Assembly: GCA_900548855.1 (NCBI GenBank)
Contig: URMF01000020.1
Coordinates: 1-52,169, forward strand
Source of the DNA: an uncultured Eubacteriales bacterium
Lineage (GTDB): Bacteria > Bacillota > Clostridia > Lachnospirales > Lachnospiraceae
Direction of reading: 5' to 3'
Length of the DNA: 52,169 bases
Notes under the pieces: generated by a model
The model's database searches: none
What the model was told of the DNA's origin: nothing
The model's input: only the letters and a program-made list of their open reading frames with translations
Shown: one piece after another, positions 42,047 through 50,561 of the stretch
Position numbering within the stretch: the stretch's first letter is position 1
How the letters are laid out: each line of letters starts with the position of its first letter
Made by a program: the position numbers and the translations under genes

Positions 42047-42096
42047 CTTAATGAGGATGAGCAAAGCGAAATCCGAATTTAGTAGAGCGGATGCCA
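42047..42096 (+). repeat. Covarying-stem intergenic repeat, copy 2
   Basis: CTTAATGA, stem GGAT, loop GAGCAAAGCGAA, stem ATCC, then GAATTTAGT. The stem bases differ from copy 1 yet remain complementary. The outer ACTTAAT and ATTTAGT can pair with one mismatch. Confidence 0.6.
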
Positions 42097-42347
42097 CCCG
42101 GCAGGGTAGTGAGAAAGAAACTAGCTCACAGTGAAAGCGAAATTCAGGAGACAGTAAGTCAAACAAAAATTAATAGTGCTGGTAATGGCAGTGTTTTTCA
42201 TGTAGATTACAATAGAAAGATATGCAAAAACCCGCACGAACAAGGTTTCTGGGGTAAATCGACAGCTGGTTTGCTGACAGGAACAATGAGTACCTTTAAG
42301 CTGATTGGATATCAGCTTAGTAAAAATTTTAACAGGAGGGAAGTACC

Positions 42348-42818
42348 GTGCCACGTAAAGGACATATTCAAAAGAGAGACGTATTAGCGGATCCAATTTA
42401 TAATAGTAAAGTGGTTACTAAGCTTATCAATAACATTATGTTAGATGGTAAGAAGGGTGTAGCCCAGAAGATTGTATACGGCGCATTTGAGCGTGTTGCT
42501 AATGAGACAGGCAAGCCTGCTTTGGAAGTATTCGAAGAGGCACTTAACAATATTATGCCGGTTCTTGAAGTAAAGGCAAGACGTATCGGTGGTGCTACTT
42601 ATCAGGTGCCGATTGATGTAAGACCTGATAGAAGACAGGCTTTAGCTCTTCGCTGGTTAACAACTTATTCCCGTGCAAGGTCTGAGAAGACTATGGAAGA
42701 GAGATTAGCGAAAGAGTTACTTGATGCTGCTAATAATACTGGAGCAGCAGTAAAGAAGAAAGAAGATATGCACAAGATGGCAGAGGCAAACAAGGCATTT
42801 GCACATTACAGATTCTAG
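42348..42818 (+). CDS. rpsG: 30S ribosomal protein S7
   Basis: A 156-residue S7, the assembly initiator of the 30S head. PRKGHIQKRDVLADPIYNSK, IMLDGKKGVAQKIVYGAF, GGATYQVPIDVRPDRRQALA and the C-terminal MAEANKAFAHYRF are typical. It starts with GTG 42348 behind AGGAGGGAAG. The unusually long 368-bp gap from rpsL may hold regulation. Confidence 0.98.
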   Translation: MPRKGHIQKRDVLADPIYNSKVVTKLINNIMLDGKKGVAQKIVYGAFERVANETGKPALEVFEEALNNIMPVLEVKARRIGGATYQVPIDVRPDRRQALALRWLTTYSRARSEKTMEERLAKELLDAANNTGAAVKKKEDMHKMAEANKAFAHYRF

Positions 42819-42838
42819 TTGGAAGGATGTCACTGAAG

Positions 42839-42878
42839 CTTAACGAAATCGAGCGAAGATTGAGTTTAGTGTGAAAGC
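42839..42878 (+). repeat. Covarying-stem intergenic repeat, copy 3
   Basis: CTTAACGA, stem AATC, loop GAGCGAA, stem GATT, then GAGTTTAGTG. It is the third variant of the repeat family, placed between rpsG and fusA and ending 18 bp before the fusA ribosome site. Confidence 0.6.
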
Positions 42879-42909
42879 GTGCATATACAAAATTAAGGAG
42901 GAAAAAATC

Positions 42910-45030
42910 TTGGCTGGAAGAGAATATCCATTAGAGAGAACCAGAAACATCGGTATTATGGCTCATATTGATGCAGGTAAGACAACGCTTACAGAGCGTA
43001 TCTTATATTATACCGGTGTTAATTATAAGATTGGTGAGACTCATGAAGGTGCAGCTACCATGGACTGGATGGAGCAGGAGCAGGAACGTGGTATCACAAT
43101 CACATCTGCTGCTACAACCTGTCACTGGACACTTGAGGATCATCATAAGCCAAAGCAAGGTGCTTTAGAGCATCGTGTCAATATTATCGATACTCCGGGA
43201 CACGTAGACTTTACTGTTGAAGTAGAGCGTTCTCTTCGTGTATTAGATGGAGCGGTTGGTGTATTTGATGCAAAAGCAGGTGTTGAGCCACAGTCAGAGA
43301 ATGTATGGCGTCAGGCTGACACATATAATGTTCCGCGTATGGCATTCATCAACAAGATGGATAAAATGGGTGCAGATTTCTTCATGTCTGTGCAAACCAT
43401 TGTTGACCGTCTTGGCAAGAATGCAGTTCCTGTACAGATTCCAATCGGTGCAGAAGATGAGTTTGCTGGATTAATCGATTTGTTCGAGATGGAAGCATAC
43501 TATTACAAGGATGATAAGGGCGAAGATATCGAAATTACAGAGATTCCTGCTGATTTGAAGGAGTTAGCTGAAAAATGGCATGAGAATCTTGTTGAGAAGT
43601 GTTGTGAGTTAGATGATGACCTTATGATGCAGTATCTTGAGGGAGAAGAGCCGTCTATTGAGGATATGAAGAAGGCACTTCGTAAAGGTACAATTGCAAA
43701 TGAGGCAGTTCCTGTATTCTGTGGTTCAGCATACAAGAACAAAGGTGTTCAGAAGCTGTTAGATGGTGTTATCGAGTATATGCCAGCTCCTACTGATGTA
43801 CCAGACATTACTGGTGTGGATGAGGATGGAAATGAGGTAACCCGTAAGTCATCTGATGATGAGCCATTTTCAGCATTAGCATTTAAGATTATGGCTGACC
43901 CATTTGTGGGTAAGTTAGCATTCTTCCGTGTGTATTCCGGTACCTGTAATTCCGGTTCATACGTATTAAATGCTACAAAGAATAAAAAAGAGCGTATTGG
44001 ACGTATTGTGCAGATGCATGCGAACAATCGTACAGAGATTACGAAGGTTTATTCCGGCGATATTGCTGCTGCAGTAGGATTTAAGTTTACATCAACTGGT
44101 GATACCATTTGTGATGAGCAGCACCCGGTAATCCTTGAGTCTATGGAATTCCCAGAGCCGGTTATCGAGCTTGCAATCGAGCCTAAGACAAAGAATGACC
44201 AGGGAAAGATGGGCGAAGCACTTGCAAAATTGGCAGAAGAGGATCCTACTTTCCGTGCGCATACGAATCAGGAGACTGGTCAGACCATTATTGCCGGTAT
44301 GGGTGAGCTTCATTTGGAGGTTATTGTAGACCGTCTGCTTCGTGAGTTTAAGGTTGAAGCGAATGTTGGTGCACCTCAGGTTGCTTACAAGGAGACAATT
44401 ACTAAGGCTGTTGAGGTAGATAGTAAGTATGCTAAGCAGTCAGGTGGTCGTGGTCAGTATGGTCACTGTAAAGTTAAATTTGAGCCGATGGATGCAAACG
44501 GTGAAGAGTTATTTAAATTTGAATCCAGTGTAGTTGGTGGTGCAATTCCGAAGGAATACATCCCGGCTGTCGGTGAAGGTATCGAGGAAGCTACAAAGGC
44601 TGGTATTTTAGCAGGATTCCCTGTTGTTGGTATCTACGCTAATGTATATGATGGTTCTTACCATGAGGTTGACTCGAATGAAATGGCATTCCATATTGCC
44701 GGTTCTATGGCATTTAAGGAAGCAATGCAGAAAGCAGCTCCGGTATTACTGGAGCCTATCATGAAGGTAGAGGTTACAATGCCTGAAGAGTATATGGGTG
44801 ATGTAATCGGAAGCTTAAATGCAAAGCGCGGACAGATTCAGAGCATGGATGACCTTGGTGGTGGTAAGATTGTACGTGCATTAGTACCACTTGCAGAAAT
44901 GTTCGGATATTCAACAGAGTTACGTTCTGCTACACAGGGTCGTGGTAACTACTCAATGTTCTTTGAGAAATATGAGCAGGCTCCAAAGTCTGTACAGGAT
45001 AAAGTTATCAGCGCTAAGAAGGGTAACTAG
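42910..45030 (+). CDS. fusA: Translation elongation factor G
   Basis: A 706-residue translocation GTPase. It shows RNIGIMAHIDAGKTT (G1), the switch region QERGITITSAA (G2), IIDTPGHVDF (G3) and INKMDKMGADF (G4). The five-domain length is complete, ending at domain V (GDVIGSLNAKRGQIQSMDD). The protein begins AGREYPLERTRN. I use TTG 42910 as the start: it is preceded by AAGGAGG at the right spacing, whereas the earlier ATG at 42871 has none. Confidence 0.97.
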   Translation: MAGREYPLERTRNIGIMAHIDAGKTTLTERILYYTGVNYKIGETHEGAATMDWMEQEQERGITITSAATTCHWTLEDHHKPKQGALEHRVNIIDTPGHVDFTVEVERSLRVLDGAVGVFDAKAGVEPQSENVWRQADTYNVPRMAFINKMDKMGADFFMSVQTIVDRLGKNAVPVQIPIGAEDEFAGLIDLFEMEAYYYKDDKGEDIEITEIPADLKELAEKWHENLVEKCCELDDDLMMQYLEGEEPSIEDMKKALRKGTIANEAVPVFCGSAYKNKGVQKLLDGVIEYMPAPTDVPDITGVDEDGNEVTRKSSDDEPFSALAFKIMADPFVGKLAFFRVYSGTCNSGSYVLNATKNKKERIGRIVQMHANNRTEITKVYSGDIAAAVGFKFTSTGDTICDEQHPVILESMEFPEPVIELAIEPKTKNDQGKMGEALAKLAEEDPTFRAHTNQETGQTIIAGMGELHLEVIVDRLLREFKVEANVGAPQVAYKETITKAVEVDSKYAKQSGGRGQYGHCKVKFEPMDANGEELFKFESSVVGGAIPKEYIPAVGEGIEEATKAGILAGFPVVGIYANVYDGSYHEVDSNEMAFHIAGSMAFKEAMQKAAPVLLEPIMKVEVTMPEEYMGDVIGSLNAKRGQIQSMDDLGGGKIVRALVPLAEMFGYSTELRSATQGRGNYSMFFEKYEQAPKSVQDKVISAKKGN

Positions 45031-45078
45031 TTAAAATTAGCAGGGAAATAACCTGCAATAAATATAAAAAGAAAATAC

Positions 45079-45107
45079 TTGAAAATATCAGAGGTTTCTA
45101 ATATAAT
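45079..45107 (+). promoter_or_regulatory. Probable own promoter of tuf
   Basis: TTGAAA (45079-45084) and TATAAT (45102-45107), 17-bp spacer, 54 bp before tuf. EF-Tu would then be made in excess over the rest of the operon. Confidence 0.7.
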
Positions 45108-45160
45108 CAGTATTAGCGATTAAAAGCCCATGAGGCGAAAATTAAGGAGGAATATAAAAA

Positions 45161-46348
45161 ATGTCAAAAGCTAAGTTTGAAAGAAACAAACCACATTGTA
45201 ACATTGGTACAATTGGACACGTTGATCATGGTAAAACTACTTTAACAGCAGCAATCACAAAGACTCTTCATGAGAGATTGGGTACTGGTGAAGCTGTTGC
45301 ATTCGAGAATATCGATAAGGCTCCAGAAGAGAGAGAAAGAGGTATCACAATTTCTACAGCTCACGTTGAGTATGAGACAGAGAAGAGACACTATGCACAC
45401 GTTGACTGCCCAGGTCATGCTGACTACGTTAAGAACATGATTACTGGTGCGGCTCAGATGGATGGCGCTATCCTTGTAGTAGCTGCTACTGATGGTGTTA
45501 TGGCTCAGACGAAGGAGCATATCTTATTATCTCGTCAGGTAGGTGTACCTTACATTGTAGTATTTTTAAATAAATGTGATATGGTAGACGACGAGGAGTT
45601 AATCGAGTTAGTAGAGATGGAAGTAACAGAGCAGTTAGAGGAATATGATTTCCATGATTGTCCTATTATTAAGGGTTCTGCTCTTAAGGCTCTTGAAGAT
45701 CCTACAAGCGAGTGGGGAGACAAGATTCTTGAGTTAATGAGCACGGTAGATGAGTATATTCCAGATCCACAGCGTGCAACTGACCAGCCATTCTTAATGC
45801 CTGTAGAGGACGTATTTACAATTACTGGTCGTGGTACGGTTGCTACTGGTAGAGTAGAGCGTGGTGTGTTACATCTTAACGATGAGGTTGAAATCATCGG
45901 TGTTAAGGAAGAGACACAGAAGACTGTTGTAACTGGTATCGAGATGTTCCGTAAGTTATTAGATGAGGCTCAGGCTGGTGATAACATCGGTGCTTTACTT
46001 CGTGGTATTCAGAGAACAGATATCGTTCGTGGTCAGGTTGTAGCTAAGCCAGGTACGGTTAAGTGCCATAAGAAGTTTACTGCTCAGGTTTACGTTTTAA
46101 CAAAGGACGAGGGTGGACGTCATACACCTTTCTTTAACAATTACCGTCCACAGTTCTATTTCAGAACAACTGACGTAACTGGCGTTTGTGAATTACCAGC
46201 TGGTACAGAGATGTGTATGCCTGGTGATAACGTAGAGATGACGATCGAGTTAATTCACCCAGTAGCTATGGAGCAGGGTCTTACATTCGCTATCCGTGAG
46301 GGTGGACGTACTGTAGGATCAGGACGTGTTGCTACTATCATCGAGTAA
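45161..46348 (+). CDS. tuf: Translation elongation factor Tu
   Basis: A 395-residue GTPase that delivers aminoacyl-tRNA. GTIGHVDHGKTTLTAAIT, ERERGITISTAHVEYE, DCPGHADYVKNMITGAAQMD and VFLNKCDMVDD mark the G domain. Domains II and III are complete, ending GGRTVGSGRVATIIE. Strong AAGGAGG ribosome site. Codon use is highly biased, as expected for an abundant protein. Confidence 0.99.
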   Translation: MSKAKFERNKPHCNIGTIGHVDHGKTTLTAAITKTLHERLGTGEAVAFENIDKAPEERERGITISTAHVEYETEKRHYAHVDCPGHADYVKNMITGAAQMDGAILVVAATDGVMAQTKEHILLSRQVGVPYIVVFLNKCDMVDDEELIELVEMEVTEQLEEYDFHDCPIIKGSALKALEDPTSEWGDKILELMSTVDEYIPDPQRATDQPFLMPVEDVFTITGRGTVATGRVERGVLHLNDEVEIIGVKEETQKTVVTGIEMFRKLLDEAQAGDNIGALLRGIQRTDIVRGQVVAKPGTVKCHKKFTAQVYVLTKDEGGRHTPFFNNYRPQFYFRTTDVTGVCELPAGTEMCMPGDNVEMTIELIHPVAMEQGLTFAIREGGRTVGSGRVATIIE

Positions 46349-46370
46349 TTAAATATTATTCAGTAAATTC

Positions 46371-46403
46371 AAGGCTCCCGAGGGTTTTCTCGGGAGCCTT
46401 TTT
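46371..46403 (+). terminator. Strong terminator of the str operon
   Basis: A 12-bp perfect stem AAGGCTCCCGAG (46371-46382) and CTCGGGAGCCTT (46389-46400) around GGTTTT, followed by a T run. It marks the end of the housekeeping operon. Confidence 0.92.
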
Positions 46404-46552
46404 ATGTGCAGAAATATTGATAGTTTTGGTGTCTGGTTCTAATTTGGTTCTAAAAATATTTCTAGTCTATAAATATAATTAAGATTATAGTGCAAAATAA
46501 TGAGAGGTATGCTATAATGATTAGACTAACAATGGAGATTAGGAGGGATATG

Positions 46553-47269
46553 ATGGAGAAATATTTACGATTACAAGCATCAGTCTTTGGTGATTTTAAA
46601 GAAATTGACTTATCGCAAGAATCAATGAGTATGCTTTATCAAATTTATTTAAAAGAAAATATGATGCCCACAATTATGAAAGAGTTTGATGTTTTATCCC
46701 AAAATGTGAAAAATAGACCTAACTTTATTGCTAATGATAATAGTATATCAATTTCTATAGCAAGTAATCGCATTGACATAACCTCGGATGCTTCTGCTGG
46801 CGATAAAATGTTGAATAAGGACAGATTTTTGGAGGTCGCAATAAAGTATATAAAAGAGTTTTTTGAAATCTTTCAAGTTGGTATATCTAGGATGTCTTAT
46901 ATCGAAGAAGGAATAATAAAAATAATTGATAATCCTATGGAAGATAAGATTAAGGCAAAGTATATTAACACAGAGCATATATATAATAGCAATAAGATTT
47001 TTGAGTGGTCTTCAAATAGTGTTTCGTTAGATGAGTGGGATATTAATGGTTCAACGGAAAAAGTAAATTTGAATGTAACAACAGCATTAAGAAGAATAAG
47101 TGCGCAGAAGGATGGGCAACCCGTATTGCTTAATGCACTTGTGCTTACACAGGACTTAAACACTTTGGCTGAAAATACGGCGTTAAGGCTGAAAGCTGAT
47201 GATGTAGAAACATTCCTTAATAAGGCTGTACAAAAGAGTGAGGAAATAACATCTATTACAGAAGGATGA
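46553..47269 (+). CDS. Unknown protein, first gene of a three-gene accessory cassette
   Basis: A 238-residue protein (or 239 from ATG 46550) behind AGGAGGG. It has no signal or membrane segment and is mixed alpha/beta. The region FLEVAIKYIKEFFEIFQVGI followed by ISRMSYIEEGI, and DLNTLAENTALRLKADDVET near the C terminus, faintly recall TIGR04255-type proteins; I would not assign it on that. A possible -10 TATAAT lies at 46513-46518. Its stop overlaps the next start (ATGA). AT-rich compared with the str operon. Confidence 0.65.
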   Translation: MEKYLRLQASVFGDFKEIDLSQESMSMLYQIYLKENMMPTIMKEFDVLSQNVKNRPNFIANDNSISISIASNRIDITSDASAGDKMLNKDRFLEVAIKYIKEFFEIFQVGISRMSYIEEGIIKIIDNPMEDKIKAKYINTEHIYNSNKIFEWSSNSVSLDEWDINGSTEKVNLNVTTALRRISAQKDGQPVLLNALVLTQDLNTLAENTALRLKADDVETFLNKAVQKSEEITSITEG

Positions 47270-47913
47270 GTATGATGGAAAAAATTATTTTGAATAATAT
47301 TGTATCAACGATGTCATTCAACGATAAAATCAGAGAATATAAAGTTTCTCCAGTAATCATTTACTCACAGTTAGATGATGCAAAAACTACAAATATTTTT
47401 AGAGAAAAATCATTTTCGGATAGTAGTTGTGATAATCCAGACGAGTTTAAAATTGCATTAGGTGAACTCTATCCAAGATTTAAATTGGATATGTTATACG
47501 CTGTTAGAGAATCCATGATAGAGAGTGGAGTACATTATGGATTTGAAGATAAATTTAATGAGTATTTCTTGCTCAATCAGCATATGGCAGCTCAATTATT
47601 ACAAAGGTTATTGCGAGAGAATTATGCAAATGTGCGAATTGTAAAAGCTGTTCTGCATATTGTTTCACATTATACTTATGATGAAATTGGAGACGATTTT
47701 GTATTCCCTATTTCATCATTGATGAATCATGTGAATAAAGGAATTCGGAAATTTGCTTTAAAAGTATTTGATAATTGGGACGCAGTTGAAACCTTGAGTG
47801 TATTAAAGGGCACTGCTTTAATGCAAGAAAAGTGGTTGAATGACTATAAGAACAGAATTATTGAACGATTAGAGAGGAAAGCAACAAATGCCATATTTTT
47901 TGCGAGCAATTAA
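47266..47913 (+). CDS. Unknown helical protein, second gene of the accessory cassette
   Basis: A 215-residue soluble, mostly helical protein. The segment MAAQLLQRLLRENYANVRIV with ISSLMNHVNKGIRKFALKVF looks like HEAT-type helix pairs, which fit a scaffold or sensor. No catalytic motif recognised. It starts within the end of the previous gene (ATG 47266, with alternatives at 47272 and 47275 closer to an AGGATG site) and overlaps the next gene by 26 bp, so all three are translationally coupled. Confidence 0.65.
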   Translation: MSMMEKIILNNIVSTMSFNDKIREYKVSPVIIYSQLDDAKTTNIFREKSFSDSSCDNPDEFKIALGELYPRFKLDMLYAVRESMIESGVHYGFEDKFNEYFLLNQHMAAQLLQRLLRENYANVRIVKAVLHIVSHYTYDEIGDDFVFPISSLMNHVNKGIRKFALKVFDNWDAVETLSVLKGTALMQEKWLNDYKNRIIERLERKATNAIFFASN

Positions 47914-48427
47914 TAGAGAAAATTGGCCGGAACCTGAGGAAAATGCAAGTGTGCATGATTTAGATGCCGATGCATTAAATGATTTAAAAACTCAAGACAA
48001 TACATTATCTGTATGGTATGCAGAAGATGATGAAGAACTAAAAGCTGCTATAGTGGCATATTTGGCTTCAATGGATAGATGGGTCGAACTTGAAGAAGTT
48101 GATTTTATAGCCTTAGATACAAAAGATATTCAAGATGCAGGTATTCAGTTGGAAAATAATCCAAACTTTACATATGTTCATGATTATGAAAGTATGCATA
48201 GGGATTTGGCAAGTTTGAAATATGATTCAATTGAAAAACTTGCGGATATAGTCATTAAATCTATTAAAGCCGGACAGGACTATATAGTTGATCGTGGAAG
48301 AATTAGAGAATTGTTTACAGATGTGGTTCAAGCAGGAAAATTGCATTCCTCTGATATTGACAAGAGCAGGCATAAAAAATTGCAGCGTCTGATTATTGAA
48401 ATTGAAAATGAAATAGCAGAAAAGTAA
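47888..48427 (+). CDS. Unknown acidic protein, third gene of the accessory cassette
   Basis: A 179-residue acidic protein beginning FLRAINRENWPEPEENASVH. The N-terminal half (SVWYAEDDEELKAAIVAYLA) suggests a small alpha/beta domain and the C-terminal half is helical and charged. GAGAGGAAAG precedes ATG 47888 inside the previous gene. A strong terminator follows immediately. No recognised family. Confidence 0.65.
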   Translation: MPYFLRAINRENWPEPEENASVHDLDADALNDLKTQDNTLSVWYAEDDEELKAAIVAYLASMDRWVELEEVDFIALDTKDIQDAGIQLENNPNFTYVHDYESMHRDLASLKYDSIEKLADIVIKSIKAGQDYIVDRGRIRELFTDVVQAGKLHSSDIDKSRHKKLQRLIIEIENEIAEK

Positions 48428-48466
48428 AGTGAGTAATCTATCGTGTGTAGATTACTCACTTTTTAA
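48426..48466. terminator. Terminator between the accessory cassette and the XRE gene
   Basis: A perfect 15-bp stem: AAAGTGAGTAATCTA (48426-48440) and TAGATTACTCACTTT (48448-48462), then TT. It begins in the stop codon of the third cassette gene and ends just before the convergent repressor gene, so it serves both directions. Confidence 0.88.
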
Positions 48467-48467
48467 A

Positions 48468-48980
48468 TTAGTGTACAAAATCTTCAATCGGAACATTGAA
48501 TAATTTCAAGGTATCCTCTAACCAAATTTTATATTCGTCCTCATCAATCAGTCCATCGGCAAGCTGCTGATTCATCTTGTTCCAGTCTGGAATAAAGGTA
48601 GCAATTTGAGCGTTTGGTATATCTAAAGAAAGATGCGCCATAAGCTGATTGTTTTCCTGCGAATAAATGGTGTTGCCCTTTATCCGTAATCCCCGGCGGT
48701 CTAAGTCTATTAAGATAGCGAGAAAATCTGCAAAGGTTTTGATACTCGCTGTTTTGGGTGCAACAACCTTTACTTCTAATAAATCATTCAAGGTTATTCC
48801 AAGTATATCACAAAATTTCAGAATTGTTTCAACAGGCGGTTCACTATATCCATTCTCATAATTGGAGTATGAGGAATTTGTCAAAGCAAGTTTTACGGAC
48901 ATATCACGCTGATTGATTCCGGCATTGGTGCGAGCTTGTTTCATTCTTTTTCCAATTTCAAAGTATTCTCCTAAACGCAT
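48468..48980 (-). CDS. XRE-family repressor of the integrative element
   Basis: A 170-residue regulator with an N-terminal helix-turn-helix: GKRMKQARTNAGINQRDMSV and SSYSNYENGYSEPPVETILK. The C-terminal 100 residues have no recognised fold and no visible Ser-Lys peptidase pair, so LexA-type self-cleavage is not indicated. AAAGGAGG precedes the start. It is divergent from xis-int across a palindrome-rich control region, the usual layout for a phage- or ICE-type switch. Confidence 0.85.
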   Translation of the reverse strand: MRLGEYFEIGKRMKQARTNAGINQRDMSVKLALTNSSYSNYENGYSEPPVETILKFCDILGITLNDLLEVKVVAPKTASIKTFADFLAILIDLDRRGLRIKGNTIYSQENNQLMAHLSLDIPNAQIATFIPDWNKMNQQLADGLIDEDEYKIWLEDTLKLFNVPIEDFVH

Positions 48981-49030
48981 GATTTCAACCTCCTTTAGAA
49001 TACTCTAGCACACACAGATACAAAAATCAA

Positions 49031-49121
49031 TGTAAAAGTTACAAGGAATTAGATAAATCATATTGACAAACAAGATAATATGTAATAAATTATAGTTACA
49101 AGAAAACTTGTAATAATACAA
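49031..49121. promoter_or_regulatory. Operator region between repressor and xis-int, with repeated TTACAAG sites
   Basis: Three related dyads occur in about 90 bp: TGTAA-AAG-TTACA (49031-49043), TTACAAG-AAAA-CTTGTAA (49096-49113, perfect 7-bp arms) and TTGTA-ATAA-TACAA (49108-49121). A plus-strand promoter candidate has TTGACA (49063-49068) and TAAATT (49086-49091), 17-bp spacing. The sites bracket that promoter, as expected for binding by the divergently encoded XRE protein. Confidence 0.65.
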
Positions 49122-49161
49122 AGGAAACAAAAACTAGAATGGAAGGAGGAGGACAAGCATT

Positions 49162-49359
49162 ATGAAAACAAACTATATGATGACTGCAGAAGATGTGGCA
49201 ACAGAGTTAGGAATTTCCAAAGGTCATGCGTATAAGCTGATTCGTCAGCTTAATGAAGAATTGGAAAATTCGGGATTCATCGTGGTAGCCGGAAAAGTGC
49301 CGAGAGCATTTTGGGAAAAGAAATTCTTTGGCTATCAGGCAACGGTACAGACAGCGTAG
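49162..49359 (+). CDS. Excisionase-like DNA-binding protein
   Basis: A 65-residue protein with a winged-helix/MerR-like motif: MTAEDVATELGISKGHAYKL followed by IRQLNEELENSGF. Small proteins of this kind directly upstream of a tyrosine integrase are excisionases or control factors for the element. AGGAGGAGG lies upstream. The integrase gene starts 15 bp later. Confidence 0.8.
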   Translation: MKTNYMMTAEDVATELGISKGHAYKLIRQLNEELENSGFIVVAGKVPRAFWEKKFFGYQATVQTA

Positions 49360-49374
49360 AGAGGAGGGGCATAT

Positions 49375-50463
49375 ATGCCGGCATACAAGGACGAAAAACA
49401 AAATACTTGGTACTGCCAGTTCTATTATGAGGACTGGCAGGGCAACAAGAAGAAAAAGCAGAAGAGAGGATTTAAGACAAAGAAAGAAGCTCTGGAATGG
49501 GAGAGAAATTACAAATTGTCTGCCAATGCAAATATGGATATGACAATGGGAGCATTTATAGAGATTTATTTTCGGGATAAAGCAGGGGAGCTGAAGGAAC
49601 GATCAGCAAAGAATAAGAGATATATGATTGAGGCTCATGTTCTTCCATATTTTGAAAATAAACCAATGAACAGCATTACGCCATCGGACATTATCCAATG
49701 GCAGAATGAAATCAGAGCAAAGGGATTTTCGCAGACCTATCTTCGGATGATTCAGAATCAGATTACAGCATTGTTTACCCATGCAAGCAATATTTATAAC
49801 CTTGCCAATAATCCGTGCAAACGGGTTAAGAGAATGGGAAAAGCAGATGCGGATAAGTTAGAGTTTTGGACGAAAGAAGAATATGACAGATTTATCAGCG
49901 GAATAGAAGTGGGAAGCAGATATTATGTGATTTTTGAAATCCTATTCTGGACTGGCTGCAGAGAGGGAGAAATGCTTGCCCTTACAAAGTCAGACATTGA
50001 TTTTACGGAAAACAGAATCAGTATTAGCAAAACCTATTACCGGACAGAAAGAAAAGATGTTATTACTACACCTAAAACGGAGCAATCGGTCAGAGTGATT
50101 GATATTCCGCAATTTCTGACACAGGAGATAAAGGATTATGTGGATAAGCTCTATGAACTGCCGGACGATGAGAGGATATTTCCGATAGTGGCAGAGGCAG
50201 TACAGCACAAGTTGAAGCATAACTGTGAAAAGACTGGGGTTAAGAAAATCAGAGTTCATGATATTCGACACAGTCATGTTGCTTATCTCATCAATCAGGG
50301 AGTGCAGCCACTCATTATTAAAGAGCGGTTAGGGCATAGGGATATAAAAATCACATTGAACACTTATGGGCACTTGTACCCGAATCAGCAGAGGCAGGTG
50401 GCTGATATGCTGAATCAACAGAGAACTGAAAAAGTCCCAACAGCGGCAACTGTCAGGACTTAA
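49375..50463 (+). CDS. int: Tyrosine recombinase (integrase)
   Basis: A 362-residue site-specific recombinase of the Tn916/phage type. It has an N-terminal arm-binding domain (about 1-55), a SAM-like core-binding domain (about 55-160) and the catalytic domain. Catalytic residues visible: Arg196 in TGCREGEM, Lys234 in TPKTEQSVR, His295 and Arg298 in HDIRHSH, His321 in LGHRD and the nucleophile Tyr331 in NTYGHLYP. The enzyme looks intact. Start behind GAGGAGGGG. It drives integration and excision of the element to which the genes downstream belong. Confidence 0.95.
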   Translation: MPAYKDEKQNTWYCQFYYEDWQGNKKKKQKRGFKTKKEALEWERNYKLSANANMDMTMGAFIEIYFRDKAGELKERSAKNKRYMIEAHVLPYFENKPMNSITPSDIIQWQNEIRAKGFSQTYLRMIQNQITALFTHASNIYNLANNPCKRVKRMGKADADKLEFWTKEEYDRFISGIEVGSRYYVIFEILFWTGCREGEMLALTKSDIDFTENRISISKTYYRTERKDVITTPKTEQSVRVIDIPQFLTQEIKDYVDKLYELPDDERIFPIVAEAVQHKLKHNCEKTGVKKIRVHDIRHSHVAYLINQGVQPLIIKERLGHRDIKITLNTYGHLYPNQQRQVADMLNQQRTEKVPTAATVRT

Positions 50464-50468
50464 GATAA

Positions 50469-50529
50469 CCGGATAAACCTCTGTTATCCTATGTATTCAC
50501 AAGACAAGTATAGCAGAGGTTTTCTCCGG
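50469..50529. terminator. Nested hairpin after the integrase gene
   Basis: AACCTCTG (50476-50483) pairs with CAGAGGTT (50514-50521), enclosed by CCGGA (50469-50473) and TCCGG (50525-50529). TTTTC follows the inner stem. It is probably a terminator for int; a recombination-related role cannot be excluded. Confidence 0.55.
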
Positions 50530-50561
50530 TAGCAATCACTAAATGAAATATGGAGGAAAAG

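Noticed and set aside
42091..42387. 98-residue frame in the rpsL-rpsG gap
   Set aside because: It overlaps rpsG, lacks a ribosome site, and its composition does not look like protein.
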